Positions 5,644 to 15,100 are shown, counted from the first letter of the stretch. The stretch: DNA of 33,956 nt from UBA1413 sp964461455 (GCA_964461455.1 CAYWUJ010000029.1:1-33956); one strand, 5' to 3'. The notes: generated by a model not told the origin, from the letters alone. Made by a program: numbers and translations.

Positions 5644-8535
5644 TTACTTCCCTGAAACCATCGGAAATGCCGGAGGTCCCAGGAAGCTTTTCTGCACACC
5701 CCCGGTATCGATGATGATCTTCTGCACCACGACTCCCGGGTCTATCCTGGTGATTATCAGCCGGTGTTTTCCGGGTGAGGAGATCGTGTGCTTGCCCGAC
5801 ACGTAAATGATATTGTGGCGCATCCACTCTTCCCAGTCCCGGTTGGTGTAATTCCCGTGGATGTTGAGGATTCGGGGGGGCTGATCATCGATGGCCACGG
5901 CCACCCGTTTTCCCGTGCCGTAATAGTTGAGCGTCGGGGAGAGTGCCAGGATGACTTCCACCTCGCCTGAGGTGTGGAACCAGAGGTCATATTCCAGGGT
6001 GGGATTATTCGCGGGCAGGGAATCGCCGGGAGCGGTAACCGGGAAGGTCGTCATCCCCGAGAGGGTCCTGCCGAGTCCGGGCACCTCTTCCCAGGAGAGT
6101 CCGTTTTTTTCGCTTTTTCGGGAGAAATGGGCGGCTTCGATGGAGAAGTGGCCGTTGCTTTCCGCAAATCCCAGGAATCCTGAGGGAAGGGGTTCCGGGT
6201 GAAACACTTCCAGGAAAAGGGTAATGGGGTCCCCTTTGCGGGGCGTGATGGTTATGGTGGCCGTATGGAGTCCCGCGGGGACACTCCCGTCGGCAGGTGA
6301 AAACCAGATCCTTTCTTCCCCGCTGATGGTTCCCTGCCGTGGCGATATCCTGAGCCAGGGAGCGTCACAGGTGATGGTATACCCGATGGGGAGGGTGCCG
6401 GCAGCGAAGATGTCGGCATAGGTGGAATCGGTTTGCCAGGTATCGAGCCTGATGATGAGTTTCAGGGAGTCACCCCCGCCCAGGAAATCAGGGGAACCTT
6501 CCACGGCCACGCGCATGATCTCCTCTTCGGGGAGGGTGATGGTTTGCACGCGGGGCATGATATTCCGGGGAGGTTCCTGCCACCAGTAATAACCGATATG
6601 GGTCTGGTCCATCATGTGGTTCCATTTTCCGCCGGCCAGCTCCCTGTTGTACTGAAGGGTGAGAAGGGAATCGCGCAGGAAGAGGTCGGTGACCCGTTGT
6701 GCGAGGCTGTTGGTGGTGGAGCGCCCCTGGCTGGCGTAGAGGCGGTTTTTGCCTGCCGTCACATAGAGGTCGTTGAGGTTGGCACAGGCCTCGATGGGAA
6801 AGAGCACCAGCTGGAAGAAGGCATCACGGGCTTCCGGGGGTAGCTGTTCACTGAGGCGCCGGGCTTCTTCCGCCAGGGCGTTATAGCCGGCAGCCACCCG
6901 TTCGGCCTCCCGGTAGTTCACCAGGCTGTAGGTCGAAGGATCGAGAAGTTCGGGCTTGCGCCGTCCGTTGAAGCGGCCGTAGCTATCGACCATACGGGCA
7001 ATCTCAGCAGCATGTTCCTCCCCGAAGAGCGCCCCGGCCCACCGCAGCGAATAACTCTCCATCAGCGCCATGGTCATGGCCTCAGGATCCCAGGCCATGT
7101 CGAGGAAGAACTGGGTGGGAAACTCCATGGGTTTGATATCGCCCACGTTGACAATCCAGATGCGGTCGACCCCATGGCGGTAGGTGAGGTTCATCTGTTC
7201 CCACACCCGGGGTATGGGATTGGTATTTAGCCATTTATAATTCCGGGGTCCTCCGACATAGTCGAAATGGTAATACATGCCATATCCTCCGCTGCGCCCG
7301 GGAGCGCCGATACGGGGGAGTTTGCGCACGTTGCCCCAGTTGTCATCACAAAGCATCAGGGTCACATCGTCGGGAACCCTCATTCCCAGGTCGTAATAGT
7401 CCTGCACCTCCTTATAGAGGGCCCACACCTGGGGCGTTTGAGAGGCTTCCCTGCCGGTGACCTCCTCAATGATTTCCCGCTGATGGGCGATGATCTGTTC
7501 GAGCAGTGAGATGTCGGCATCGCGGCTCATGGGTTCATCGCCGTCACCGCGCATGCCCACGGTGACCAGGCTTTCATAGCTCCCCATCCTGGAAATCCCG
7601 GAACGCCAGAACTCCCTGAGGGTGTCGGGGTTCTCCCGGTAATTCCACGGTCCCCTGCCAAAGCGGCGCCACTCGTCGTGGGCACGCATCATGGGCTCGT
7701 GATGGGAGGTCCCGATGACCACGCCATAGGCATCGGCCAGGGCAGGATTCAGGGGATCATCGTCATAGAAAGCCCTGCCCCACATGGCAGGCCACAGGAA
7801 ATTCCCCTTCATGCGCAGGATCAGTTCAAATACATTTTCATAAAAGGCATGGTTGAAAGCCCCGAATTTTTCGAAAACCCAGCCGCTGAGGGCCGGGGCT
7901 TCGTCGTTGATGAAGAAACCCCGGTATTTCACCTTTGGAGCGTGCAGCACCACCCTTTTGGCGGTGACGCTGAGGTTCTCCGCCTTTTTCACGGGAACGT
8001 CGGCCCACCAGGACCAGGGAGAGACTCCCATGGATGCCGAGAGGTCGTAGATTCCGAAAATGGTACCCCGTTTGTCGCTGCCGGCAATCACCAGGGCCTG
8101 ACGAACACCCGGAAAGGGATTTTTCACCACCTCCATCAGGGTGGACTCCCACTGGCCCTCTATTTCGCGGGGTTTAATTTTCCCGCGTGCCACCAGGTCA
8201 TCCACCAGGGGACTCATTCCCAGGGTGCCGGCGATGATCAGGGTCCTGTGACCCCGGGGAAGCTCCTTAAATAACGTGGATTCCCGGCCGCTGACCCTGC
8301 CCAGGTCACGGCACAGATCCCCGGCAGCCCGCTGCACCCCCTGAAAATCCGCACCACTGACCACCACGGCGATGGGATCACCCTTTACAATCAGCGGGAA
8401 AGAGCCCCTGACCGTCTCGATGGTGACAGGGAGGTTACCTTCGAAGGCCTGCACACCGGCAGAGGCCATCAGAAAGAGAAAAAGCAGGGCCAGCGCAGGA
8501 AAGCGTAAACCCCCGGCCTGATGATGATGTTTCAT
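5644..8535 (-). CDS. GH115 family alpha-glucuronidase, secreted
   Basis: Large hydrolase of 963 residues with a Sec signal peptide (hydrophobic run about 12-30 ending ASAGVQA). GH115 enzymes remove (4-O-methyl)-glucuronic acid side chains from xylan. Family signatures are clear: ALVIAGSDKRGTIFGIYDLS (about 150-170), FINDEAPALSGW (about 210-220), MKGNFLWPAMWGRAF, GTSHHEPMMRAHDEW and MLCDDNWGNVRKLP, followed by a beta-sandwich C-terminal region. Length is as expected for the family, so it is full length. It is the first gene of an operon with the Tat-exported glycosylasparaginase. No SusC/SusD pair or xylanase is nearby, so the natural substrate (xylan or another glucuronosylated glycan) is open. 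I saw no good -7 box upstream. Confidence 0.94.
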   Translation of the reverse strand: MKHHHQAGGLRFPALALLFLFLMASAGVQAFEGNLPVTIETVRGSFPLIVKGDPIAVVVSGADFQGVQRAAGDLCRDLGRVSGRESTLFKELPRGHRTLIIAGTLGMSPLVDDLVARGKIKPREIEGQWESTLMEVVKNPFPGVRQALVIAGSDKRGTIFGIYDLSASMGVSPWSWWADVPVKKAENLSVTAKRVVLHAPKVKYRGFFINDEAPALSGWVFEKFGAFNHAFYENVFELILRMKGNFLWPAMWGRAFYDDDPLNPALADAYGVVIGTSHHEPMMRAHDEWRRFGRGPWNYRENPDTLREFWRSGISRMGSYESLVTVGMRGDGDEPMSRDADISLLEQIIAHQREIIEEVTGREASQTPQVWALYKEVQDYYDLGMRVPDDVTLMLCDDNWGNVRKLPRIGAPGRSGGYGMYYHFDYVGGPRNYKWLNTNPIPRVWEQMNLTYRHGVDRIWIVNVGDIKPMEFPTQFFLDMAWDPEAMTMALMESYSLRWAGALFGEEHAAEIARMVDSYGRFNGRRKPELLDPSTYSLVNYREAERVAAGYNALAEEARRLSEQLPPEARDAFFQLVLFPIEACANLNDLYVTAGKNRLYASQGRSTTNSLAQRVTDLFLRDSLLTLQYNRELAGGKWNHMMDQTHIGYYWWQEPPRNIMPRVQTITLPEEEIMRVAVEGSPDFLGGGDSLKLIIRLDTWQTDSTYADIFAAGTLPIGYTITCDAPWLRISPRQGTISGEERIWFSPADGSVPAGLHTATITITPRKGDPITLFLEVFHPEPLPSGFLGFAESNGHFSIEAAHFSRKSEKNGLSWEEVPGLGRTLSGMTTFPVTAPGDSLPANNPTLEYDLWFHTSGEVEVILALSPTLNYYGTGKRVAVAIDDQPPRILNIHGNYTNRDWEEWMRHNIIYVSGKHTISSPGKHRLIITRIDPGVVVQKIIIDTGGVQKSFLGPPAFPMVSGK

Positions 8536-8644
8536 ATTTCGGTTTTTTAAGTTCGATGAGTGGTCAGGGCCATTCCGGAACCCCGGGAAGAGGGCGGTGG
8601 CTGCCCTTTCAGCCGGAAAGCGGCCGTAAGGCTCCTGTAACTTC

Positions 8645-9952
8645 TCAGATGCCCAGGAGCATTTCTGCGGGGTCCTTTCCCTGGAAGACCATCTTCCGGG
8701 GATCTTCGATCATCTCCTTAAGCCTGACCAGAAAGCCCACGGAGTCCTTGCCGTCGATGATGCGGTGGTCGTACGACAGGGCGATATACATCATGGGTCT
8801 GATTTCCACTTTTCCGTTGACAGCCACCGGGCGTTCCACGATGTTGTGCATACCCAGGATGGCCGACTGCGGCGGATTGATGATCGGCGTGGAAAGCAGG
8901 GAGCCGAAGACTCCCCCGTTGGTGATGGTGAAAGTCCCTCCTGAGAGTTCCTCCACCGTGATTTTTTTGGTGCGTGCTTTTTCAGCCAGCGCCTTGATTT
9001 CCTGTTCTATTTGTGGCAGTGACTTACTCTCGGCGTTACGAACCACGGGAACCATGAGTCCCCGCGGTGTTTGCACGGCAATGCCCACATCGACGAACCG
9101 GGGCGTGAGAATATCGTCCCCGTCGATCTGGGAGTTCACCGAGGGGTGGTATTGCATGGCCAGGGCTGCCGCCTTGGTGAAGAAGGCCATAAATCCCAGC
9201 TTTAGTCCGTGTGTTTCGGTGAATTTCTGCTGGTATTGCCTGCGCATCTCCATCAGGGCGCTCATGTCGGCTTCGTTGAAAGTGGTGAGCATGGCCATCT
9301 CGTTCTTTACCGACACCAGTCTTTCGCTGAGGCGGCGGCGCAGCAGCGACATCTTTTCCCGTCCGGTTTCGCGGCTTCCTGCAGAGGGGGCTGCGGGGAT
9401 CACCTCCCCCGGCCGGTTGACCAGGGCGACGACCTCTTCCACTTCCCTGCGGCCGATGCGCTTGAGGCCGCTGAGGAGGTCATCGACCGAGAGGTCATGT
9501 TCTTTCATCACCTCGCGGGCCACCGCCGTGATTTTCAGACGTGAGGCTTCCGGAGAAGGCTCTTCACCCTTCGTTTTCCCGGAAGCCTCAGGGTGTGGTG
9601 GATCTTCCTGCCGGGTGTCGCGCGACGCGGGGGTTTCACGGGGCGTCATTTCCTGTGTGGCTCCCTGTGCTGCCATTCCGGAAGAGGCGGCATCCCCCTC
9701 ATCTGCCGGAAGCTCCACACTGGTATCTATAGTGCAGGCCACGGAACCCACAGCCACGGTCTCTCCTTCCCGGGCCACGATGGTGAGCTTTCCCGACCCT
9801 TCGGCGATGATGGTCAGGGTAGCCTTGTCACTCTCCACCTCGGCAATCTCCTGGCCCTTGCGCACCAGCGATCCCTCTTCGGCCATCCAGCGGCCTATCT
9901 CCACTTCGGTGATGGATTCACCCGGACTGGGAATTTTTATTTCTATGATCAT
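8645..9952 (-). CDS. sucB: Dihydrolipoyllysine succinyltransferase, E2 of 2-oxoglutarate dehydrogenase
   Basis: Transfers the succinyl group from E1 to CoA and forms the core of the 2-oxoglutarate dehydrogenase complex of the TCA cycle. The 435 residues contain an N-terminal lipoyl domain with Lys43 in ESDKATL, a linker rich in Pro, Glu and Thr, a peripheral-subunit-binding domain at about 160-195 (ITAVAREVMKEHDL), and the catalytic domain ending in SYDHRIIDG with His396 and Asp400. The partner E1 gene lies six bases upstream on the same strand, which separates this E2 from pyruvate or branched-chain E2s. The E3 gene (lpd) is not in the window. Full length, no anomalies. Confidence 0.95.
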   Translation of the reverse strand: MIIEIKIPSPGESITEVEIGRWMAEEGSLVRKGQEIAEVESDKATLTIIAEGSGKLTIVAREGETVAVGSVACTIDTSVELPADEGDAASSGMAAQGATQEMTPRETPASRDTRQEDPPHPEASGKTKGEEPSPEASRLKITAVAREVMKEHDLSVDDLLSGLKRIGRREVEEVVALVNRPGEVIPAAPSAGSRETGREKMSLLRRRLSERLVSVKNEMAMLTTFNEADMSALMEMRRQYQQKFTETHGLKLGFMAFFTKAAALAMQYHPSVNSQIDGDDILTPRFVDVGIAVQTPRGLMVPVVRNAESKSLPQIEQEIKALAEKARTKKITVEELSGGTFTITNGGVFGSLLSTPIINPPQSAILGMHNIVERPVAVNGKVEIRPMMYIALSYDHRIIDGKDSVGFLVRLKEMIEDPRKMVFQGKDPAEMLLGI

Positions 9953-9958
9953 GGCAGA

Positions 9959-12700
9959 TTAGCTTTTACAGGTAAAATTATCATCGGGGGCAAACACGGT
10001 ATCCAGTATATTCTGCAGCCTTCTCTTGTGCTGTTCCATCAATCCCACTGCGGGGCTGGCGCTTTCGGGGCGGGTGACGCCCTTCCACCCCAGGTGGCCC
10101 AGTTTCCGCTGGTAGAAGGGCCAGGCCCCCTGGTTTTCAGGCTCATCCTGGGCCCAGAGGGTGGAGGTTGCCGCAGCATAACGGGCGATCACCTCCATGA
10201 TCTGCCGCTCAGGAATTGGATAGAGCTGTTCTACGCGCACCAGGGCGACACAATTAACTGCCTCTTCGTTCCTGCGCTTCAGCAGGTCATAGTATAGTCT
10301 TCCATTGGTGAAAACCACCCGTTTTACCTTTGTGGGATCCACGAGGTTATCGTCGATCACCTCCAGGAAACTTCCCGAGGTGAGGTCATCGAGGGTCGAC
10401 GTCACCAGGGGATGGCGGAGCAGGCTCTTGGGGGTGAAAACCACCAGGGGCATTCTGAGGTTCCACAATACCTGACGCCTGAGCAGGTGAAAGAAGTTCG
10501 CCGGCGTTGTGGGCACCGTCACCAGCATGTTGTTGTTGGCAGCAAGGGTAAGGAATCGCTCGATCCTGCCACTCGAATGTTCAGGGCCCTGCCCCTCATA
10601 GCCGTGGGGAAGGAACAGGGTCAACCCGTTCATGAGACCCCATTTTTCTGCTGCCGAGGAGATATACTGGTCAATGACCACCTGGGCCACATTGGCAAAG
10701 TCGCCGAACTGGGCTTCCCAAATGGTGAGCCCTCCGGGTTTGGCCAGGGCATAGCCATATTCAAATCCCAGAACCGCATATTCCGACAACAGGGAGTTGA
10801 AAACCCTGAAGGGCGCCTGATTTTCAGAGATATGCTGCAGGGGGATATATTTACTGCCGCTATCTTCGGAAGTGAAGGCGGCATGGCGGTGGGCAAAGGT
10901 TCCCCGTTCCGAATCCTGGCCGCTCAGCCGCACCGGGTGTCCCTCCTCCACCAGGGTGCCGTAAGCCAGAAGCTCACACATCGCCCAATCGAGACGGTTA
11001 TCACGAATCATCTGCTGCCTGTCGGCAATGATACGGTTCACCTTGTTGAAAAACTTCATCCCTTCAGGAAGATGATGGATGCGTTCTGTCACGGCATTCA
11101 AACGGTTCCACGATACCGCGGTGACGGTTTCAGGCTGCGAAAAGATATGGGCGGCCTTGTCAAACTGTTTATATTCCGCGCGCTGAAAATGAAGAATATC
11201 CAGTTTTTCGATCTTTTCGGAGGCCAGGTAGCAGGCTTCCATCTCCTTGTCGAAGCGGCGGACCTCTTCACGGCTCTCTTCGGGGGTCATCACGCCCGCA
11301 TTTTCGAGTTTGGCGGCGTAGATATCGCGGGGATTGGGGTGGCTGGCAATGGCCTTATACAGGGTAGGCTGGGTGAAGCGGGGTTCATCCCCTTCGTTAT
11401 GGCCATACTTGCGGTAACAAAGGATGTCGATGAAAACATCGGCATGGAATTTCTGGCGGAATTCCATGGCCAGCCTTACCGTATAAATCAGGGCTTCCAC
11501 GTCGTCGCCGTTGACATGAAAAACCGGACTCCGGGTCACTTTGGCAATGTCGGTGCTGTAAGTGCTCGACCGGCCTTCGAGATAGTTGGTGGTAAATCCC
11601 ACCTGGTTGTTGATGATGATATGAATGGTCCCCCCGGTTCTGTACCCCGGAAGCTGTGACATCTGGATGGTCTCATAGACGATTCCCTGGGCGGAAATGG
11701 CGGCATCGCCATGGATGAGCACCGGCGCCAGTTTACTGAAGTCCCCCCCGTAGAAATCGTCAATGCGGGAGCGCGCAAAACCCTCGACCAGTCCGCTGGC
11801 GGTCTCCAGATGCGACGGATTGGGCATTAGTTTCAGCTTTACCTTCCTTCCGGTGTCGGTCTCCACTTCACTTTCGAAACCCAGGTGATACTTCACATCA
11901 CCCAGGGCTACATCGGCCACATATTCGGTTCCGTAAAACTCCTTGAAAATATTACGGTAGGGTTTCTGCATGATGTTGGCCAGGACATTAAGTCTTCCAC
12001 GGTGGGCCATGCCGATGACAAACTCTTCGATGCCCAGTCCGGCCCCTTTTTCCACCACTGCGTCGAGCGAGGGGATCAGGGTTTCAGCACCTTCGAGGGA
12101 GAACCGTTTGGCCCCCACGAATTTCTTGTGGATGTAATTTTCAAAACCCACGGCCTGCACCAGGTGACGGTACACATGATGTCGGCTGTCGGGTGTGAAA
12201 TCGGCACTGTTGCGGCTCTTCTCCATTTTTTCGCGCAGCCACCCCACCACTTCGGGATGACGGATATAGACGTATTCCACGCCCACCGATCCACAGTAGG
12301 TAGCCTCGAGGTGGGCGATGATCTCCTTCAGCGGGGCCGCACCAAGGCCTATTTCCTTTCCGGCCTGGAATACCGTGTCGAGATCCCCCTTCTCCAGGTT
12401 GAAATTCTCAGGAGCCAGCGTGGGAGTGTATTGCCGGCGGCTGCGCACAGGATTGGTTTTGGTGAAGAGATGGCCTCTCTGCCGGTAGCCATGAATCAGC
12501 TGCAGGACAGAAAACTCCCGGGTCACCTCTTCGGGGATCGCCTTTCCCGGTTTTTGGGGATACTGGCGTATGGCCAGATCAAAACCCCTGAAAAAATACT
12601 GCCAGCTGACGTCAACGGACCCCGGATCTTCGAGGTATGCGTTGTATAACTCCTCAACGGCACCCATCTCCATATTGCCCACAGGATCCGATTTGTTCAT
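9959..12700 (-). CDS. sucA: 2-oxoglutarate dehydrogenase E1 component
   Basis: Thiamine-diphosphate-dependent decarboxylase that starts the 2-oxoglutarate dehydrogenase reaction. At 913 residues it is close to the usual length. The N-terminus has the E1o-specific segment (NAYLEDPGSVDVSWQYFF) thought to contact E2. HRGRLNVLANI, HGDAAISAQGIVYE and INNQVGFTT form the ThDP/Mg site (GD...NN). The C-terminal half has WEAQFGDFAN and PHGYEGQGPEHSS. It is the first gene of a tight pair with sucB (6-base gap) and begins 119 bases after the iorB stop on the same strand, so it may have its own promoter, although no TAnnTTTG match is obvious there. Long open frames on the opposite strand are codon-bias shadows. 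Confidence 0.96.
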   Translation of the reverse strand: MNKSDPVGNMEMGAVEELYNAYLEDPGSVDVSWQYFFRGFDLAIRQYPQKPGKAIPEEVTREFSVLQLIHGYRQRGHLFTKTNPVRSRRQYTPTLAPENFNLEKGDLDTVFQAGKEIGLGAAPLKEIIAHLEATYCGSVGVEYVYIRHPEVVGWLREKMEKSRNSADFTPDSRHHVYRHLVQAVGFENYIHKKFVGAKRFSLEGAETLIPSLDAVVEKGAGLGIEEFVIGMAHRGRLNVLANIMQKPYRNIFKEFYGTEYVADVALGDVKYHLGFESEVETDTGRKVKLKLMPNPSHLETASGLVEGFARSRIDDFYGGDFSKLAPVLIHGDAAISAQGIVYETIQMSQLPGYRTGGTIHIIINNQVGFTTNYLEGRSSTYSTDIAKVTRSPVFHVNGDDVEALIYTVRLAMEFRQKFHADVFIDILCYRKYGHNEGDEPRFTQPTLYKAIASHPNPRDIYAAKLENAGVMTPEESREEVRRFDKEMEACYLASEKIEKLDILHFQRAEYKQFDKAAHIFSQPETVTAVSWNRLNAVTERIHHLPEGMKFFNKVNRIIADRQQMIRDNRLDWAMCELLAYGTLVEEGHPVRLSGQDSERGTFAHRHAAFTSEDSGSKYIPLQHISENQAPFRVFNSLLSEYAVLGFEYGYALAKPGGLTIWEAQFGDFANVAQVVIDQYISSAAEKWGLMNGLTLFLPHGYEGQGPEHSSGRIERFLTLAANNNMLVTVPTTPANFFHLLRRQVLWNLRMPLVVFTPKSLLRHPLVTSTLDDLTSGSFLEVIDDNLVDPTKVKRVVFTNGRLYYDLLKRRNEEAVNCVALVRVEQLYPIPERQIMEVIARYAAATSTLWAQDEPENQGAWPFYQRKLGHLGWKGVTRPESASPAVGLMEQHKRRLQNILDTVFAPDDNFTCKS

Positions 12701-12819
12701 ATTCGATGTACAGTTTTATCTGTTGATTTCGTATGATTCTTAACAATAAAAGCCACCGGTTGTTTAATCCATGTTCGCTTTTTTTCCGGCAGGGTCATGG
12801 GTGCGGGCAGGGAAAGGGC

Positions 12820-13407
12820 TCAGCGGGTGTGGGCCTTCAGGGCGAAAGCGTATCCTGCCTCAAACGCCCTGACATTGCCATCGACGACCTCCTGTCCTTT
12901 TCTCTTGAATATCATGGCAATGGCCTCCCTGATCTCCCCGGGTGAGAGTCCCAGGAATGGGGTGGCGGCCCCCAGCATCACCATATTGGACCCCCGGGCG
13001 TTGCCCAGGTCGCGGGCCATGGTGTCGGCATCGATGAGTACCGTGCGGGGGAGCTTGCTGATCTCGGCCCTGATCAGGTCGATATCGGGGTAATCGGGGA
13101 TGTTGTCAAAAACCGTGGAATTGGAGACCAGCCATCCTTCCCGGGAAAGCCAGGGAAGATAGCGCAGCGACTCCATGGGTTCCACGGAAAGGATAACGTC
13201 GGCTTTCCCCAGGGGGATCAGATCGGAAGCTATGGGCTGGTCGGAGATTCTCAGGTGCGACATGACAGCACCCCCCCGCTGGCTCATGCCATGGGTCTCG
13301 GCCTGTTTCAGAAACAATCCCTTGTCCACTGCCGCCACACCAATGGTGGCCGCAATCGAAAGAATCCCCTGACCGCCGACGCCCGCAAGGATAATATCAC
13401 TCTTCAT
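12820..13407 (-). CDS. iorB: Indolepyruvate oxidoreductase subunit beta
   Basis: Gamma/beta-type subunit of a 2-oxoacid:acceptor oxidoreductase that, with IorA, oxidises aryl pyruvates such as indolepyruvate to acyl-CoA. Its 195 residues carry the family signature DIILAGVGGQGILSIA at the N-terminus, AETHGMSQRGGAV, and DADTMARDLGN with GSNMVMLGA. ATG 13405-13407 is chosen because the family begins there; the open frame upstream overlaps iorA. It follows iorA after 10 bases in the same operon. In a saccharolytic or proteolytic organism it would take part in aromatic amino acid degradation, or run in reverse for synthesis. Confidence 0.92.
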   Translation of the reverse strand: MKSDIILAGVGGQGILSIAATIGVAAVDKGLFLKQAETHGMSQRGGAVMSHLRISDQPIASDLIPLGKADVILSVEPMESLRYLPWLSREGWLVSNSTVFDNIPDYPDIDLIRAEISKLPRTVLIDADTMARDLGNARGSNMVMLGAATPFLGLSPGEIREAIAMIFKRKGQEVVDGNVRAFEAGYAFALKAHTR

Positions 13408-13417
13408 GGTTATTATA

Positions 13418-15031
13418 TTACAATTCTTTTTGTCTTTGTTTTTCGCGTTTTTCCCGGGCCAGTTTCTGGATGCAGGGGCGGCGGGCGATGACCACGGAAA
13501 CCCCCGGGGAGGCCATTTCTTCCCTGATGGTCTGTACCATTTCGTCATGGTTCTTTTTCAGGGGTACGACGACACGGATATGGGCAGGGTCGACGCCCAC
13601 GCCGGCGCAGATATCCTCGATTCTTCCCCGGGCCTGGGAATCCTGGCCTCCGGTCATGGCTACCGCCTCGTTGTCAAGGATGATCACGGTCACGTCGCTC
13701 TTTTCCACCACGCAGTCGAGAAGTCCGGTCATGCCCGAATGGGTGAAGGTAGAGTCGCCGATGACGGCAAAGGCAGGTCTGAGTCCGCTGTCGGCAGCTC
13801 CTTTGGCCATGGGTATCGACGCTCCCATGTCGACGCAGGTGTCGATGGAGTTATAGGGTTGAAGGGCTCCCAGGGTATAACAGCCGATATCGGAGAATAC
13901 CCTGCCGTGTCCCGGGCCTGTGTCGAGGGCCTCGTTGAGGGCCACATAGAGGTCCTGGTGGCCGCAACCCTGGCAGAGGGCCGGGGGACGGTTAGCCACC
14001 ACGGGGGGTACGGCGAGGCCTTGGGTCACTTCGCGGCCCAGGGCACGGGCCACATGGTCGGGATTCAGCTCCCCGGCACGGGGAAGGGCACCGCTGAGAC
14101 GCCCCGATATGCGGGTTCCCTTGCCGAAATAGTCGGAGAGCTGCTCCTCGACCATGGGGAACCCCTCCTCCAACACCAGCAGTTCTTCACACTTCTGCCC
14201 CAGTTCCATGACCAGCTTACGTGGCAGGGGATACTGGCCGACCTTCAGCACCGGATAGGGACACACCCCTCCGCGATAGTTTTCCATCAGATAGTTATAG
14301 GTGAGGCCACAACAGATGATGCCCAGGCTGTTTTCCTCTCCTCCGGACATATGATTCCATGGGGAATTTTCGGCCCTGGTGACCATCTCGTCCTGTTTGG
14401 AGAGAAGATTCTGGTAATAGTGGCGTGCGAAAGCCGGCAAAAGCAGGAATTGCTTAGGGTTGGGAGGCAGGGTCAGGGGGTTTTCCTCCCTGGGAGGCCG
14501 GCGGTCCACGCCTGAGCGCGAGTGGGCCAGTCGCGTGGTGATCCTCAGCAGCACCGGCAGGTGAAGGGCTTCCGAGAGTTCCAGGCCTTCAATCACCATG
14601 TCATAGGCTTCCTGCTGGTTCGAGGGCTCCAAAACGGGAATCATGCCGAATTTCGCGTAGAAACGGGAGTCCTGTTCATTCTGCGAGGAGTGCATCGAGG
14701 GATCGTCGGCCACGGCCAGCACCAGTCCGCCATGGACCCCGGTCACACAGGAATTCATGAACGGGTCGGCAGCCACATTCAGTCCCACATGTTTCATGCA
14801 TACCAGCGACCGCTTCCCGGCATACGACATTCCGAGGGCGGCCTCATAGGCCGTCTTCTCATTCACCGACCAGCTCCTGTGGATATTCCGGCTGATGGCC
14901 TCAGGATTGACCTGGATATATTCGGTGATTTCGGTGGATGGGGTTCCCGGATAGGCATAAACACCCGAGATGCCCCCGTCAATGGCTCCCTGGGCGACCG
15001 CTTCCACGCCCAATAAAAGGTTCTTTTGCAT
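13418..15031 (-). CDS. iorA: Indolepyruvate oxidoreductase subunit alpha, short form without ferredoxin domain
   Basis: ThDP-binding catalytic subunit. Of 537 residues, the N-terminal pyrimidine-binding domain (GVYAYPGTPSTEI at 23-35) and the C-terminal pyrophosphate domain are complete, the latter with ALCQGCGHQDLY, SDIGCYTLGALQP, GDSTFTHSGMTG and ILDNEAVAMTGGQ. The protein stops soon after IARRPC with a basic tail. The C-terminal region with two 4Fe-4S cysteine clusters found in archaeal IorA is missing. ATG 15029-15031 fits the family start and sits about 25 bases from a predicted transcription start; the open frame extends upstream through the -7 box (15061-15068) and is therefore unlikely to be translated there. 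First gene of iorAB. Confidence 0.92.
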   Translation of the reverse strand: MQKNLLLGVEAVAQGAIDGGISGVYAYPGTPSTEITEYIQVNPEAISRNIHRSWSVNEKTAYEAALGMSYAGKRSLVCMKHVGLNVAADPFMNSCVTGVHGGLVLAVADDPSMHSSQNEQDSRFYAKFGMIPVLEPSNQQEAYDMVIEGLELSEALHLPVLLRITTRLAHSRSGVDRRPPREENPLTLPPNPKQFLLLPAFARHYYQNLLSKQDEMVTRAENSPWNHMSGGEENSLGIICCGLTYNYLMENYRGGVCPYPVLKVGQYPLPRKLVMELGQKCEELLVLEEGFPMVEEQLSDYFGKGTRISGRLSGALPRAGELNPDHVARALGREVTQGLAVPPVVANRPPALCQGCGHQDLYVALNEALDTGPGHGRVFSDIGCYTLGALQPYNSIDTCVDMGASIPMAKGAADSGLRPAFAVIGDSTFTHSGMTGLLDCVVEKSDVTVIILDNEAVAMTGGQDSQARGRIEDICAGVGVDPAHIRVVVPLKKNHDEMVQTIREEMASPGVSVVIARRPCIQKLAREKREKQRQKEL

Positions 15032-15060
15032 GAATATGAAGTTAAAGTTCTTTAAGGAGT

Positions 15061-15068
15061 CAAATATA
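15061..15068 (-). promoter_or_regulatory. Bacteroidota -7 promoter element of iorAB
   Basis: Minus-strand TATATTTG fits TAnnTTTG exactly. A TTTG (minus strand, 15085-15088) lies 16 bases upstream as a possible, slightly close -33. This supports ATG 15031 as the iorA start. Confidence 0.6.
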
Positions 15069-15100
15069 GTTTTCCCGCCCTTACCAAACAACCCGAAATG

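Noticed and set aside
8536..8644. Terminator for sucAB in the 109-base gap before the GH115 gene
   Set aside because: Only 4-5-base GC stems could be drawn, none followed by a T-run; nothing else recognisable is in the gap.
8556..9962. A 468-codon plus-strand frame opposite sucB
   Set aside because: Low-complexity Ser/Arg/Pro-rich translation, antisense to a complete E2 gene; a codon-bias shadow.
10412..12649. Long open frames (415 and 254 codons) on the plus strand opposite sucA
   Set aside because: They lie antisense to an unmistakable full-length sucA, have no recognisable domain, and are the expected product of GC-biased third positions.
12701..12819. Riboswitch or terminator between iorB and sucA
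   Set aside because: The GC-rich motifs there are direct, not inverted, repeats, and no known aptamer pattern was recognised.
13406..14515. A 369-codon plus-strand frame opposite iorA
   Set aside because: His/Gly-rich translation typical of a complementary-strand shadow, with no conserved motif.
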